NCBI GenBank assembly: GCA_029204225.1
Contig: CM055109.1
Coordinates: 33,733,167 to 33,797,166 of the forward strand
Length of the DNA: 64,000 nucleotides
Direction: 5' to 3'
Source: Diphasiastrum complanatum
Taxonomy: Eukaryota; Streptophyta; Lycopodiopsida; Lycopodiales; Lycopodiaceae
The notes under the pieces: model-generated
Seen by the model: only the letters and a program-made list of their open reading frames with translations
Told to the model about the DNA's origin: nothing
The model's database searches: none
In this document: piece after piece, positions 23,637 to 33,620 of the stretch
Layout: every line of letters starts with the position of its first letter
How positions within the stretch are numbered: the first letter of the stretch is position 1
Translations under genes and position numbers: made by a program

Positions 23637-24225
23637 GCTAGTCTTTATCACAAAAATTGTTTTTCATGAATTGTCGCAGTTTATCAGAATGTCTTATTTC
23701 TGCAGTTGGTTGACATTCTCAAAATTGGAGAGCTCTTTGCAGCTTCACAACTTGCATGCTCGAGTGCTTTCCATGTGTCTCTTTGTTTTGTCACTTGTAT
23801 CTGCCATTGACGGTCTCATCTTTCGTTTCATGGTAGATTATATCTTCTGGGAGGTCTGTATCCTCCATTTGCCTCTAGGTGTATCCGTGGTTATTTTCTC
23901 AGTAGAAGTTCCAGTCTCAAGGAAAACCTTTGATCTGTAGGTTGCACAAGCTTTGATTATCAGTCTCAAGGGGATGGATTTATCAAAGATTGGTGGTAGG
24001 AACAATTTTGGATGGACGGTTTCGTAACGGTAAGGAAACATGATGAAGCCTTGGTGGTAGGGTGAAGGAGCTGATAGTTCTACAGTTACAGCCTTGGACC
24101 CGTGCAATGTCGAGCTTTGACCACCACTTGCTGGGTGAGGAGTTTGTTTTATTTGTAGGTTCACGGTTGTCTTCATCTTTCTTTTTCTGCAGCTCTTCCT
24201 TTTGATCCATTACTTTTGGATCTCT
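23637..24225 (+). repeat. Dispersed repeat R1, plus-strand copy
   Basis: About 590 bp that recurs in inverted orientation at 26585-26802 plus 33233-33620, where element A has split it. Shared phrases include TTGACATTCTCAAAATTGGA, TGTATCTGCCATTGACG and AAGTTCTAGTCTCAAGGAAA or near variants. Identity is about 80% by eye. Open frames in both copies (23632-23940 and 33202-33486) give similar peptides (SLVSAID, VCILHL, GVSVV) but no known domain. Confidence 0.75.
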
Positions 24226-25189
24226 TTGGGCTTCATAGGAGGGGATTCAACTATCATTGCTCCAGAGAGTTTCTTTTGTTCAAGATTGATCTGATTCATC
24301 TATTGGTTAAGTTTTGTCCTTTACTCCTCAGCTTCCTGAATCTTTCTCTTTATTTGTTCTGGATGCTTCGCCTACTTCTTAGATCTTCGTTTGGCTGATC
24401 ATCCATTGTAGGTGGCAGTTGGCCTCTGCAAGACACTTGCAATGATCTGTCAACTACTTTGGTATGACTATAAAAAACTGGAGATTTCTTAGAAGAACAG
24501 TAGACTGATGATAATCAAACAGATGGAAGGAAGGCTGGTGGTGACAACGGTAGATGGTGTGGACGATAGACATATTAATGGGCATAAAATTCGAAATATG
24601 GCAAGAGGCCGGTTGAAGAAAGAGACTGATTTCCCAATATTTGTGTTTCCCTTTCTGAAGGATCTTTGTTGTGACTGGGGTACTTCTTTTGATTGAGTCT
24701 CTTTGGACTACCCATATGTCTTCTTAGCCTTTGACGTTGGCTGGATTCTGGTCACAGTGGCACCGGGAGCGGCGCCGACGTCGGTGGCGCCGAGAGCAGT
24801 AGGGGCGCTGCTGGCGCTTTTTCTCAAGTAATATTTTCTTGCTCACTTTTCCAGGCTACTCCGACATGGATTACTCCATTAGATTCTTCAAATCTGGCAC
24901 AGAAAAGTGGTTCTTGATGAACTTCTAGTTCAGTTTGAGCTATCTTCTATGCTAATACTTACTTTGCATTTGGCACCAACTTCAGGAACTCTCCCAACGT
25001 AATATTGATCTTACTAGACAAAATACTCATGAGGAGTTTTGTTTCCGGCACTTCAGGTTCAGTCATCTTGAAGGGTTCTTCATGATGACACAACTGAGCA
25101 TTCATATTTGTACGTGGATTATTTGGTGATTGCGCTGGTGAAGAATGAACTTCAGCTGTTGCTTTAGCGGCTTCAAGCTCCTCTTCTTT
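24226..25189. other. Unassigned DNA with a GC-rich patch
   Basis: 24770-24825 is a GC-rich stretch (GGGAGCGGCGCCGACG..) in an AT-rich setting. The rest shows no gene. It may belong to the degenerate gag on its right. Confidence 0.35.
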
Positions 25190-25800
25190 CTACCAATGTT
25201 TAATCCATTGCCTCATATCTTGGTATCTTCTTCTTTCTGCGTGGAGATTTGAATAGACTCCAGAGTTGTTAGTATTTCAGTCAATGGTATAGAATCAATA
25301 GGTATTGGATCCACTATAGGTTCTTTCTGCTTCTATGCTCTGGTAACCACCATCAAGGGTACACTTGGTTCGGTCTGAGCTGCTGGTCTATGCTTAATTG
25401 TTATCAAATTCATAGGACTTGTGACCGGTGGCGGCTTCGATCTTGCTGGACACTCCTTGTAGCAATGCCCCTAACCATAGTCATGATATAATGGTACAAA
25501 TTTGCCTTTGTTTGGACATTCTACAACTTCGTGATTTTCTCCACATGCAAAGTATCCAAGCGGCGCTCTGGTCCAATTTCTAGATGCTTGTTGTTAAGCG
25601 ACAACATAAATAGCATACTGTTATGAAGGTCCACTTTCATTACCATAACTTCATTGCTCGGTACCTCTGTAAGGTTATGGTTCCATCAAATTAGCCGGAG
25701 GAGCCGGTTGTGTCGGTGGGGCTGGCAAAGCTAATATCTCCGAATATCCAAGATGATGTTTGGTTGCAGGATCCTTTCTATAAAGGGGTTTCCGATATCC
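25190..25800 (-). pseudogene. Degenerate retroelement gag with two decayed zinc knuckles
   Basis: Minus-strand translation around 25440-25570 reads GYFACGENHEVVECPNKGKF, then PLYHDYG, a stop, and GHCYKECPAR. These are two tandem CCHC-like knuckles of plant gypsy gag type, each missing its first Cys and one spacer residue. A Pro-rich tail (LPAPPTQPAPPANLMEP) lies upstream near 25690-25730. Several stops show it is dead. No pol sequence is attached. The boundaries given are approximate. Confidence 0.5.
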
Positions 25801-26584
25801 CATTTGGACATATCGTTGCTGGATAATCTGAGGATTAAAAAAATGTTTTCATGAATGAATAATCTTATGTTCGAGAATTGTTCATTCATTAGAAAAGAAT
25901 TCATTCATGGCTTTGAATAGTTGTGCGTTAAGTATAATTCTTCTTTCAAATATCGTAAGGTCAAATATAAAGATATTTTTTCAATTTGTCGAATATATGA
26001 CCTTTAGTCTTGATTTTGAAATTCAAAATAAGTTGATTCGTGTTGTGTTTGAACAAACATAAAACGTTGAATTGCCTTCAAACATCTTTCAAAATTCAGA
26101 ACTCAGCATCACATATTCAACATCACATGCAAGAGTTTGGAATAAATATTTACAATATATTCACGTCATCATGTAATGCTTGCACCATCTGCAAATCTTT
26201 TTGGCAGTCAAGTAATAAAACTTGTACTAGTTGATCGTCTTCTTCAGTATCTTTTTGCAGAGTAATTTCTTTGAAGAGACGAGATGAGAACTGTAGAAAC
26301 TTACACTTTACATATAAATTCATCCCCTCTTATGAAGCCCAAATCGAAATGCTATAGCTCTGTGTGTAAACAGTTTGAGGATTTACTGACACACATGATT
26401 TCGAGAAGTTGGTGCATTTTTGTTCTTTGAAAGCTAAAAGTTCTTCCTAAGCGCCACACAGTGAAAAGTGAATTTCACTTTTTGCTAACTCTACTCGTGT
26501 ACTGCCCATGAGAGCTAGGGCCCAAAATTTCACTAATCGCTAACTCTAGTTTTGTACCACCCATGATAGCAAGGGACCACTTGA
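25801..26584. other. Non-coding, with a short tandem pair
   Basis: Nothing coding recognised. 26483-26600 carries two imperfect ~55-bp units (CTAACTCTA.T.GTGTAC..CCCATGA.AGC). Confidence 0.4.
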
Positions 26585-26802
26585 CACGAGACCAAAAGTA
26601 ATGGATCAAAAGAAAGAGTTGCAGAAAAAGAAAGATGAAGACAACTGTGAACCTGCAAAATAAAACCAGCTCCTCACCCAACAAGTGGTGGTCCAAGCTC
26701 GACATTGCAAAGGTCTAAGGCTGCAACTGTAGAACTATCAGTTCCTTCACCCTTCCACCAAGTCTTCATCATGTTTCCTTACCATTACCAAACTGTGCAC
26801 CC
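26585..26802 (-). repeat. Repeat R1, inverted copy, part 1
   Basis: Reverse-complement match to 23985-24225 (TTGGTGGAAGGGTGAAGGAACT, written as variants on the opposite strand). It ends in CACCC, the target duplication of element A. Confidence 0.7.
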
Positions 26803-26880
26803 TGTGAAAATTGTCAACATTTCCTAGCTAGTTTGAGGCCTAAATTGGCTAAAATTGTAAATAGTTTTGGTTCTGGAGTT

Positions 26881-26892
26881 TCACACGTGTGA
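26881..26892 (+). promoter_or_regulatory. Palindromic G-box in LTR U3
   Basis: TCACACGTGTGA is a perfect palindrome around CACGTG, the core bound by plant bZIP and bHLH factors. It is also present in the 3' LTR (32656-32667) and in the otherwise diverged U3 of element D (61160-61171). Function is inferred from conservation only. Confidence 0.5.
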
Positions 26893-27082
26893 ACCAGGCC
26901 ACAATGTTTTTATTTACTGTATTTTTTCAGTATGATGAAGTGTCAAACTTCATACCCTTCAAAATGAGACCATTTTGATGTATTTTGGTCATATAAGCCA
27001 TTTTTAGCTATTTTTCCTATATAGGGAATATCTAGGGTCAAGTACCTTCTAGAGAGAGGAGAGAGAGTCATCTTCCTCATCC

Positions 27083-27090
27083 ATAAATAG
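27083..27090 (+). promoter_or_regulatory. TATA-like box of element A LTR
   Basis: ATAAATAG lies downstream of the GA-rich tract. The equivalent position in element D's LTR reads TATATATAG (minus strand, near 60972). It is positioned as expected for the LTR promoter. Confidence 0.5.
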
Positions 27091-27457
27091 TAGGGAAGTC
27101 GTGGAAAACAGGTTGGAGAAACCTTTTGTATGCTTCATTGAGATCAATAGATCATTGTCATTGTTTCTTCCTCCATTGAGAGCATTGTTGTGTGTATTGT
27201 CTTCAAGCTATTGTGTATGATCTTAGGTGCTTTCCAAAAGTGATAGGCTGATGTATTATGGACTGTATAATGCTATTTTGGGCCGCACTTGATGTTTATG
27301 GAAGTTTCCATTTGTGATAAATGCTTTTTGATCAAGTTCTTTGCATTCTAGGTAGCATAGAATGTGTTGCCAATTCCTAGCTTATGTAGTTTGGAGTGCA
27401 AGCATTCAAGCCAATGATCTTGGAGTTTAGATCCACTTAGGATCTGTATTTTTCACA

Positions 27458-27469
27458 TGGTATCAGAGC
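27458..27469 (+). other. Primer binding site (initiator Met tRNA)
   Basis: TGGTATCAGAGC directly follows the 5' LTR end. It is the standard plant copia site complementary to the 3' end of initiator methionine tRNA. Confidence 0.95.
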
Positions 27470-28629
27470 TGGTTGGCTTCTATTTACAGTAAGTATTCCA
27501 TTTTTGGTGATATTTGGATGTTTGATCAAGTTCTAGCATGATTTTGCATTGCTTTGTTGATCAAATCTTACTAACCTTTGTTTTGTGAGTTGAACTTGTG
27601 GATCAAAAGCATATTTCAGGTCTATTGAAGATCAGAGGCTGAAAAGAAACTATTTTGGATCAGATCATAACACCTAATCATTTGTGATTGTGAGGCTTGT
27701 GCATATTCAATACTAACAATGTTCTTTTCAATCCTATTGTTGACAATCTCCATTCTTGGATGAACACTCTCCTTAAGTGGATGAAACTTCTCCTTAAGTG
27801 GATGACAAATGCTCTTTTGAGTGAGTTGTAATTCTCCTAAAGGCTGAGCAAAGCTCCCATTTGGATGAAAGATCCCCTTTTTTGGGTGAACATATTGTAA
27901 GCTCCATTGTGAAGAGCATATTGTAAAGATTGTCATCAATTTTGGCATAAATTTTGGTGTACTTTGTTGAGCATGTAAGTAACTCTCCTTATGTAATTTG
28001 ATTGGAGCATTTGCTGGAAGGTGTTAACCATTATGCAAGTGTGTTTTCAGGTTCTTAACAGGTTGAGGAACATTCTCATGTGAAGTGATCTTAGATCTAC
28101 ATCTAAACACCAAGATTTGACAAGATAGTGAAGCTAGTCTTGTGATTCACTAAGTGTGCTCATTCATTCACCTCTAAATCTTGTATTTATCACTTGCTGG
28201 AGTTTATAAACTTTTAGAAGTGTGGTTTACATGTGGTTTTACAGGTTGAATCAATATCTTAGTGTGTTGATCATATGTTGATCAAGTTTGTTCATTACTA
28301 GGTAATCTTGGCATCCTAGTTTTGGGTATTTTCTAAGAATGCAAGTAACTCTTCACACCATAACTTGATTTGGTCACTTGCTGGAAAGTTTGAGAGCTTA
28401 AGCAAGAGTGTGTTCAGGTTGGTTTGATTTTGTAATCCATTCTTAGTGTGTGCAAAGTGTTGCATGTGTTTCAATCTTCCTTTCTATGCTTGGAAACCAT
28501 CTAGGTTCAAGATAGAAGTGTTTTAGGGTCCTAAATCTTCATAGATCTCTTTATCTATCATTTGTTGAGAGAAAAGTGAGTGCTAAGTGCTTTAGGACAG
28601 AACCTAAAAGTTGAAGAAACATTAGAATC
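27470..28629 (+). other. Long 5' leader of element A with a triplicated motif
   Basis: 1160 bp without gag similarity. Three related segments near 27971-28055, 28155-28250 and 28338-28425 share AAGTAACTCT, CACTTGCTGGA and a pyrimidine-rich CAGGTT ending, about 183 bp apart. They could be packaging or structural elements or simply an old duplication. Confidence 0.6.
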
Positions 28630-30480
28630 ATGGCTTCCAATGGTGGGATCATGCTAGAGTCTAGTGAAAGGTTGAGTTCATCAAACTACTCTACTTGGAA
28701 AGTGAGGATGGAGTCCTTACTTGAGTTGAATGAACTCATGGACATAGTTGCAGAAATTGAAGAGAGACCTCTCACACTTCAAGAGCAACAAAGGTTTGAT
28801 AAGAAGGCCAAAAGGGCTCTTCATATCATTAAAATGAATGTTACAAATGAACTTCTCAAGGAAGTTGGAAAGTGTCAAAGTTCAAGTGAGGCATGGAATG
28901 CCTTAAAGAAGCTCTTTGAATCAAAGTCCACATCTAGGGTATTGACCCTAAGGAGACAAATATTTTCTAGTAGGCAAAGAGAGGGTGAAAGTTCTCATGC
29001 ATTTATCTTGAGAGTTAAGTCCCTAAGTGATGATTTAGCATGCATTGATGAGAACATAAAAGATGGTGAAATAGTCCAAGTTATGTTGAATGGTTTGCTA
29101 AATGAACATGCTAACCTTGTGCAAAGTTTTGCCATTCAAAGAGTCTTGCCAAGTGTGGTTGACTTGCAAGAAATCTTATTGGCTGAAGAACATAGGTTGC
29201 AATCAAAGCTTGATGGTGCATCCTTGCAAGGTGGAGGTGAAGAGGCTTTCTTCACAAAAGGCAAATTCAAGGGCAAAGGTAAAGGCAAAGGGAAATGGTC
29301 CAAAGGTGGTAACTTTGATCATGATGATCACTCTTCCTCTTCCTCTTATACTAAGAACAATAAGTCAAAGTTCAAGTGCTTTTATTGTGGGATAAAAGGT
29401 CATTTTGCAAATGAATGTTATAAGAAGAAAAGAGAGCAAGGAGAGAGGCAAGGAAATCTTACAATAGATGAGGAAGAACATAACACATGTGAATCACTTG
29501 TTATGACTTCAAGTTTGTTAGCCAACATAGATGATAATGATCCTTGGTGGATTGATAGTGGAGCCTCATCTCACATGACGAGACATAAGGAATACTTTAC
29601 ATCCTTATTGTCTTATGAGGGAGAAGGTAACATCATCTACACTGCAAATGATGGTCAATGTGACATCAAAGGCATAGGCACTATTCCTATTTCCCTTTCA
29701 ACAAATAGGAAAGCAAATCTTGAAAATGTTTTGTACATTCCTTCAATCACTAAGAATTTGCTTAGTGTAAGTCAAATGATTGACAAAGGACTTGATGTGG
29801 AGTTCATTGGAGATGCATGTTTGATAAGTAAATGTGGATCCTTGATTGCTCAAGGTAGGAGGCATGGTAAACTTTTCAAGCTTGATGCATGTGTGATCTC
29901 TAATCATGAAGGATGTATGGCTAGGGAGCAATTGACAAACCAAGAAGTTTGGCACAAGAGGTTGGGCCATCCCAACTTCAAATCTTTGGAGGTAATGGCA
30001 AAGAAAGAGCTTGTTCTTGGTCTCCCTAAAAGTCTTGTTGCAAACAATAGTGTTTGTGAACATTGTGCCTTGTCCAAATCTCATAGACTTGCTTATTCTA
30101 GATCTACTTCTAGATCTAAAGAAGCTTTTCAACTTGTGCATTCTGATATTCATTCTTCTAGTACAACTAGCAATGGTGGGGCAAAGATGTATGCAACTTT
30201 CATTGATGACTTTAGTAGGTATACTTGGATCTATCTTCTTAAAAGTAAGGATGAAGTGTTTGCTGCATTTGTCAAGTTCAAGAATGAAATGGAAAACCAA
30301 TTCAATACAAAGATCAAATGCTTAAGATCTGATAATGGAGGGGAATACACCTCAAATAGGTTCAAAGACTTTTGTATAGCACATGGGATTAAGAGAGAGA
30401 TGTCTAGTCCTAGGACTCCACAACAGAATGGAGTGGCCGAGAGGAAGAATAGAACCCTATTGAATGTGCCAAGGCAATGA
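28630..30480 (+). CDS. Element A gag-protease-integrase frame (frame ends early)
   Basis: 616 codons from the ATG in MASNGGIMLESSERL. The copia gag domain (UBN2 type) occupies residues ~20-200. A Gly/Lys-rich basic stretch is at ~215-240. The CCHC zinc knuckle CFYCGIKGHFANEC is at 250-263. The protease motif WWIDSGASSHMT has its active Asp at 309. GAG_pre-integrase with HKRLGH is near 440-450, and the zinc cysteines CEHCALSK near 475. The integrase core has catalytic D505, D568 and E604, with the expected 35 residues between the last two. The frame stops at TGA 30478-30480, shortly after the Glu, because reading shifts by one base just upstream. The RT half continues in the next frame from 30477. 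The break lies inside a domain, so it is a disabling mutation and not a programmed shift. Gag itself is intact. Confidence 0.93.
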   Translation: MASNGGIMLESSERLSSSNYSTWKVRMESLLELNELMDIVAEIEERPLTLQEQQRFDKKAKRALHIIKMNVTNELLKEVGKCQSSSEAWNALKKLFESKSTSRVLTLRRQIFSSRQREGESSHAFILRVKSLSDDLACIDENIKDGEIVQVMLNGLLNEHANLVQSFAIQRVLPSVVDLQEILLAEEHRLQSKLDGASLQGGGEEAFFTKGKFKGKGKGKGKWSKGGNFDHDDHSSSSSYTKNNKSKFKCFYCGIKGHFANECYKKKREQGERQGNLTIDEEEHNTCESLVMTSSLLANIDDNDPWWIDSGASSHMTRHKEYFTSLLSYEGEGNIIYTANDGQCDIKGIGTIPISLSTNRKANLENVLYIPSITKNLLSVSQMIDKGLDVEFIGDACLISKCGSLIAQGRRHGKLFKLDACVISNHEGCMAREQLTNQEVWHKRLGHPNFKSLEVMAKKELVLGLPKSLVANNSVCEHCALSKSHRLAYSRSTSRSKEAFQLVHSDIHSSSTTSNGGAKMYATFIDDFSRYTWIYLLKSKDEVFAAFVKFKNEMENQFNTKIKCLRSDNGGEYTSNRFKDFCIAHGIKREMSSPRTPQQNGVAERKNRTLLNVPRQ

Positions 30481-32582
30481 GACTACATGCTAATCTTGCT
30501 AAGTCTTTTTGGGGGGAAGCTTTAGCATGTGCTAACTATCTATGTAATAGATGGAAAAGTGCTTCCTTGGATGGTAAAACTCCTCATGAGGTTCTTTATG
30601 GTAGAAGGCCGAGTGTCAAGCATTGTAGGATCTTTGGATGTACATGTTTTGTCAATATCACACTTGATGATAGAACTAAAGAAGATCCTTCATCAAAGAA
30701 GGGTGTGTTTGTTGGCTATAGTGAAGTAAGCAAGGCTTACAAAGTGTACATTCCTTCTACAAAGAAAGTTGTCATAAGTAGGGATGTCATCTTTCATGAA
30801 GAGAATGTTTCCAATGTTGTTGATGTTGATGTTGATGTGCCTACTAATCATCATGATGTGCAAGATGTCTTGGATGAAGATGGAGATGCCACTCCAAAGC
30901 AAACTTCAAGGAAGACTCAAAGGCAAAGGGCTAAGCCATCAAGGCTAACCTATGATGAAAAAGGAAAGCAAGTGGTGGACAACTCTAACTTTGCTTTTCT
31001 TACCTCTTTTGATGAACCAACTTGTGTAGGTGAAGCAATTCAAAAGAAGGAATGGATCCAAGCCATGGATCATGAGCATCAAGCACTCATCAAAAGCAAC
31101 ACATGGAGGTTGGTAAAGCTTCCAAAGGACAAGAAGGCAATTGGTTGTAAGTGGATCTTCAAGATCAAGACAAATCAAGATGGATCAATCAACAAGTACA
31201 AGGCAAGGTTGGTGGCAAAGGGGTATGCTCAAGAATATGGTATTGACTATGATGAGACCTTTGCACCCGTGGCAAAGATGGTAACTATTCGAATCCTAAT
31301 CTCTCTTGCAACTCTTTATGATTGGGATATGTGGCAAATGGATGTTACTAATGCCTTCTTGAATGGTGATCTTGAAGAAGATATTTACATGGAGCAACCC
31401 GAGGGCTATGTTTCACATGATGAGCCTAATCATGTGTGCTATCTCCAAAAGAGTTTGTATGGGCTAAAGCAAGCACCAAGGAGTTGGTATGCTAAGCTCA
31501 ATTCCTTCTTACTTTCTCAAAACTTTGTTATGAGTGAGTATGATCATTCTCTCTACTTTAGATTGAATGAAAATGATATCACTTTACTTTTGATCTATGT
31601 TGATGACATTATCTTAAGTGGTGGTAACAATCTAGATATAGATGAAATCAAGATGGCACTCAAAAGAGAGTTTGAAATTCAAGATCTTGGTAAACTTCAT
31701 TATATCTTAGGAATAGAGATTATTAGAACTTCTAAATCTACATTCATATGTCAAGAAAAGTATGTTAACTCTATTCTAAAAAGGTTTCATATGGAAGATT
31801 GTAAAGTTGTTTCTACTCCTATGGAATCAAATGTAAAGCTAACTACAAGAAGTAATGAAAGATCCTTCAAGGACATTACTCTCTATAGAAAGCTAATAGA
31901 ATCTCTTATATGGTTAACCATCACAAGACCTGATCTAAGCTTTGTGGTTGGTAAACTAAGTCAATTTATGCAAGATCCTAGTGAGGCTCATTGGAAGCTA
32001 GGAAAGAGAGTACTTAGATACATCTCGGGATCTAGAGATTTTGGCATCTTGTATGGAGGTACTACACCTAACCTTTGTGGATTTTCATATTCAGATTTTG
32101 CAGGTGATCAAATGGATAGGAAGTCAACAAGTGCCTTTGCAATCTATCTTGGAGATGGAGTGGTCTCATGGCTATCAAAGAAGCAACCAACTATCTCTCT
32201 ATCTTCCACCGAAGCCGAGTACAAGGCATTAACAACATGCACCAAGGAGATTCTTTGGATCAAGAGGATGTTATTGGATCTTCACTTGCTGGAACCAGAG
32301 AAGACTCCAATCATACTTTGTGATAACCTTTCAGCCCAAAGCTTGGCAAGCAATCCTGTTTTTCATGCAAGGAGCAAGCACATTGAGATTGCTCACCATT
32401 TTGTGAGAGATCAAGTCATTGCCAAAGAGGTGGAGCTTCAACATGTCTCTTCAAAGGAGTGTGTGGCTGATATCTTCACCAAACCATTGGGAAAGGACCT
32501 ATATTTAATGCATAGATCTAATCTTGGAATGTGCTCAAAGACTATGTTGAAACTAGCATCCAATGTTGAAGAGGGAGTGTGA
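30477..32582 (+). CDS. Element A integrase tail-reverse transcriptase-RNase H frame
   Basis: 701 codons. The first ~100 residues are the integrase C-terminal part (FWGEALACANYLCNRW, YGRRPSVKHCRIFGC, KGVFVGYS, ISRDVIFHEE). An acidic linker follows, then RT: TWRLVKLPKDKKAIGCKWIF, KARLVAKGYAQ, YDETFAPVAKM, QMDVTNAFLNG. Catalytic YVDD is at residue 374 (31596-31607). RNase H follows (SDFAGDQMDRKSTS, SSTEAEYKAL, CDNLSAQSLASNPVFHARSKHIE), ending ADIFTKPL. The first ATG is only where this frame can be called open. The real polyprotein began at 28630, and the 4-base overlap of the two frames marks a one-base change. The stop codon at 32580-32582 overlaps the first bases of the 3' LTR, so the polypurine tract is inside the coding end. 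Confidence 0.93.
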   Translation: MRLHANLAKSFWGEALACANYLCNRWKSASLDGKTPHEVLYGRRPSVKHCRIFGCTCFVNITLDDRTKEDPSSKKGVFVGYSEVSKAYKVYIPSTKKVVISRDVIFHEENVSNVVDVDVDVPTNHHDVQDVLDEDGDATPKQTSRKTQRQRAKPSRLTYDEKGKQVVDNSNFAFLTSFDEPTCVGEAIQKKEWIQAMDHEHQALIKSNTWRLVKLPKDKKAIGCKWIFKIKTNQDGSINKYKARLVAKGYAQEYGIDYDETFAPVAKMVTIRILISLATLYDWDMWQMDVTNAFLNGDLEEDIYMEQPEGYVSHDEPNHVCYLQKSLYGLKQAPRSWYAKLNSFLLSQNFVMSEYDHSLYFRLNENDITLLLIYVDDIILSGGNNLDIDEIKMALKREFEIQDLGKLHYILGIEIIRTSKSTFICQEKYVNSILKRFHMEDCKVVSTPMESNVKLTTRSNERSFKDITLYRKLIESLIWLTITRPDLSFVVGKLSQFMQDPSEAHWKLGKRVLRYISGSRDFGILYGGTTPNLCGFSYSDFAGDQMDRKSTSAFAIYLGDGVVSWLSKKQPTISLSSTEAEYKALTTCTKEILWIKRMLLDLHLLEPEKTPIILCDNLSAQSLASNPVFHARSKHIEIAHHFVRDQVIAKEVELQHVSSKECVADIFTKPLGKDLYLMHRSNLGMCSKTMLKLASNVEEGV
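32568..32577 (+). other. Polypurine tract of element A
   Basis: GAAGAGGGAG immediately before the 3' LTR. The identical tract precedes the LTR of element D on the other strand (about 61251-61260). It primes plus-strand DNA synthesis. Confidence 0.9.
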
Positions 32583-33232
32583 AAATTGTCAACATTTCCT
32601 AGCTAGTTTGAGGCCTAAATTGGCTAAAATTGTAAATAGTTTTGGTTTTGGAGTTTCACACGTGTGAACCAGGCCACAATGTTTTTATTTACTGTATTTT
32701 TTCAGTATGATGAAGTGTCAAACTTCATACCCTTCAAAATGAGACCATTTTGATGTATTTTGGTCATATAAGCCATTTTTAGCTATTTTTCCTATATAGG
32801 GAATATCTAGGGTCAAGTACCTTCTAGAGAGAGGAGAGAGAGTCATCTTCCTCATCCATAAATAGTAGGGAAGTCGTGGAAAACAGGTTGGAGAAACCTT
32901 TTGTATGCTTCATTGAGATCAATAGATCATTGTCATTGTTTCTTCCTCCATTGAGAGCATGGTTGTGTGTATTGTCTTCAAGCTATTGTGTATGATCTTA
33001 GGTGCTTTCCAAAAGTGATAAGCTGATGTATTATGGACTGTATAATGCTATTTTGGGCCGCACTTGATGTTTATGGAAGTTTCCATTTGTGATAAATGCT
33101 TTTTGATCAAGTTCTTTGCATTCTAGGTAGCATAGAATGTGTTGCCAATTCCTAGCTTATGTAGTTTGGAGTGCAAGCATTCAAGCCAATGATCTTGGAG
33201 TTTAGATCCACTTAGGATCTGTATTTTTCACA
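32578..33232 (+). repeat. Element A 3' LTR
   Basis: 655 bp. It differs from the 5' LTR at three positions that I could find (C/T near 32648, T/G near 32961, G/A near 33020). It is followed by the CACCC target duplication. Confidence 0.95.
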
Positions 33233-33620
33233 CACCCAAATCTGTTCCTACTACCAATTTTTTGATGGTGAGTCCATACCCTTGAGACTAATAATCGAAG
33301 TTTGTGCATCCTGTAGATCGAAGGTTTCCTTGAGACTAGAACTTCAACTGAGAGAAGAACCACGGAAACACCCGTAAGCAAATGGAGGATACAGACCTTC
33401 CAGAAGTTAGAATCTGCAAAGAAACCAGAGATGAAATCGTCAATGGCAGATACAAGTGATAAGAGAAAAAGACACATGGGAAGCACTCAGACATGCAAGT
33501 TGTAAAGCTGTTGGGAGCTCTCCAATTTTGAGAATGTCACCCACTTGCAGCAATAAAACATTTTGATTACATTGCGACAAGTTGCAAAAATAGTTTTTGA
33601 TAAAGACCGGCAACAATAAA
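33233..33620 (-). repeat. Repeat R1, inverted copy, part 2
   Basis: Continues the R1 copy interrupted by element A. Its reverse complement aligns with 23637-23985. Removing element A and one CACCC would give one continuous ~600-bp repeat. Confidence 0.75.

Larger units (their letters stand above)
26803..27457 (+). repeat. Element A 5' LTR
   Basis: 655 bp, TG...CA. U3 features shared with the LTR at 60604-61250: the palindrome TCACACGTGTGA (26881-26892, G-box core), the small inverted motif GAAGTGTCAAACTTC, and a GA-rich tract at about 27048-27072. This is followed by a TATA-like ATAAATAG at 27083-27090, so transcription should start some 30 bp further on. The last 245 bp are nearly identical to the LTR of element D. 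Confidence 0.95.
26803..33232 (+). mobile_element. Element A: complete copia LTR retrotransposon, 6430 bp
   Basis: Two 655-bp LTRs (26803-27457 and 32578-33232) start TGTGAAAATTG and end TTTTTCACA. The 5-bp target duplication CACCC is at 26798-26802 and 33233-33237. Next to the left LTR is a Met-tRNA PBS, and next to the right LTR a polypurine tract (GAAGAGGGAG). I count three single-base differences between the LTRs (0.46%), so the insertion is young compared with everything else here. The internal region has gag-protease-integrase and RT-RNase H in the copia order (integrase before RT). A single frame change inside integrase is the only coding defect noticed. The element interrupts an older repeat (R1) present in inverted orientation at 23637. 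Confidence 0.97.

Noticed and set aside
23632-23940. Conserved small gene, because a similar peptide is encoded at 33202-33486
   Set aside because: Similarity extends beyond the frames at DNA level and the copies are inverted repeats of a non-coding family (R1).
24770-24825. CpG-island-like promoter
   Set aside because: Only about 55 bp, with no gene on either side. More likely part of a decayed gag region.
30477-30480. ATGA overlap between the two element A frames as translational coupling or programmed frameshift
   Set aside because: The break lies inside the integrase core, just after the catalytic Glu, and the sequences on both sides align as one domain. A one-base change is the simpler explanation.
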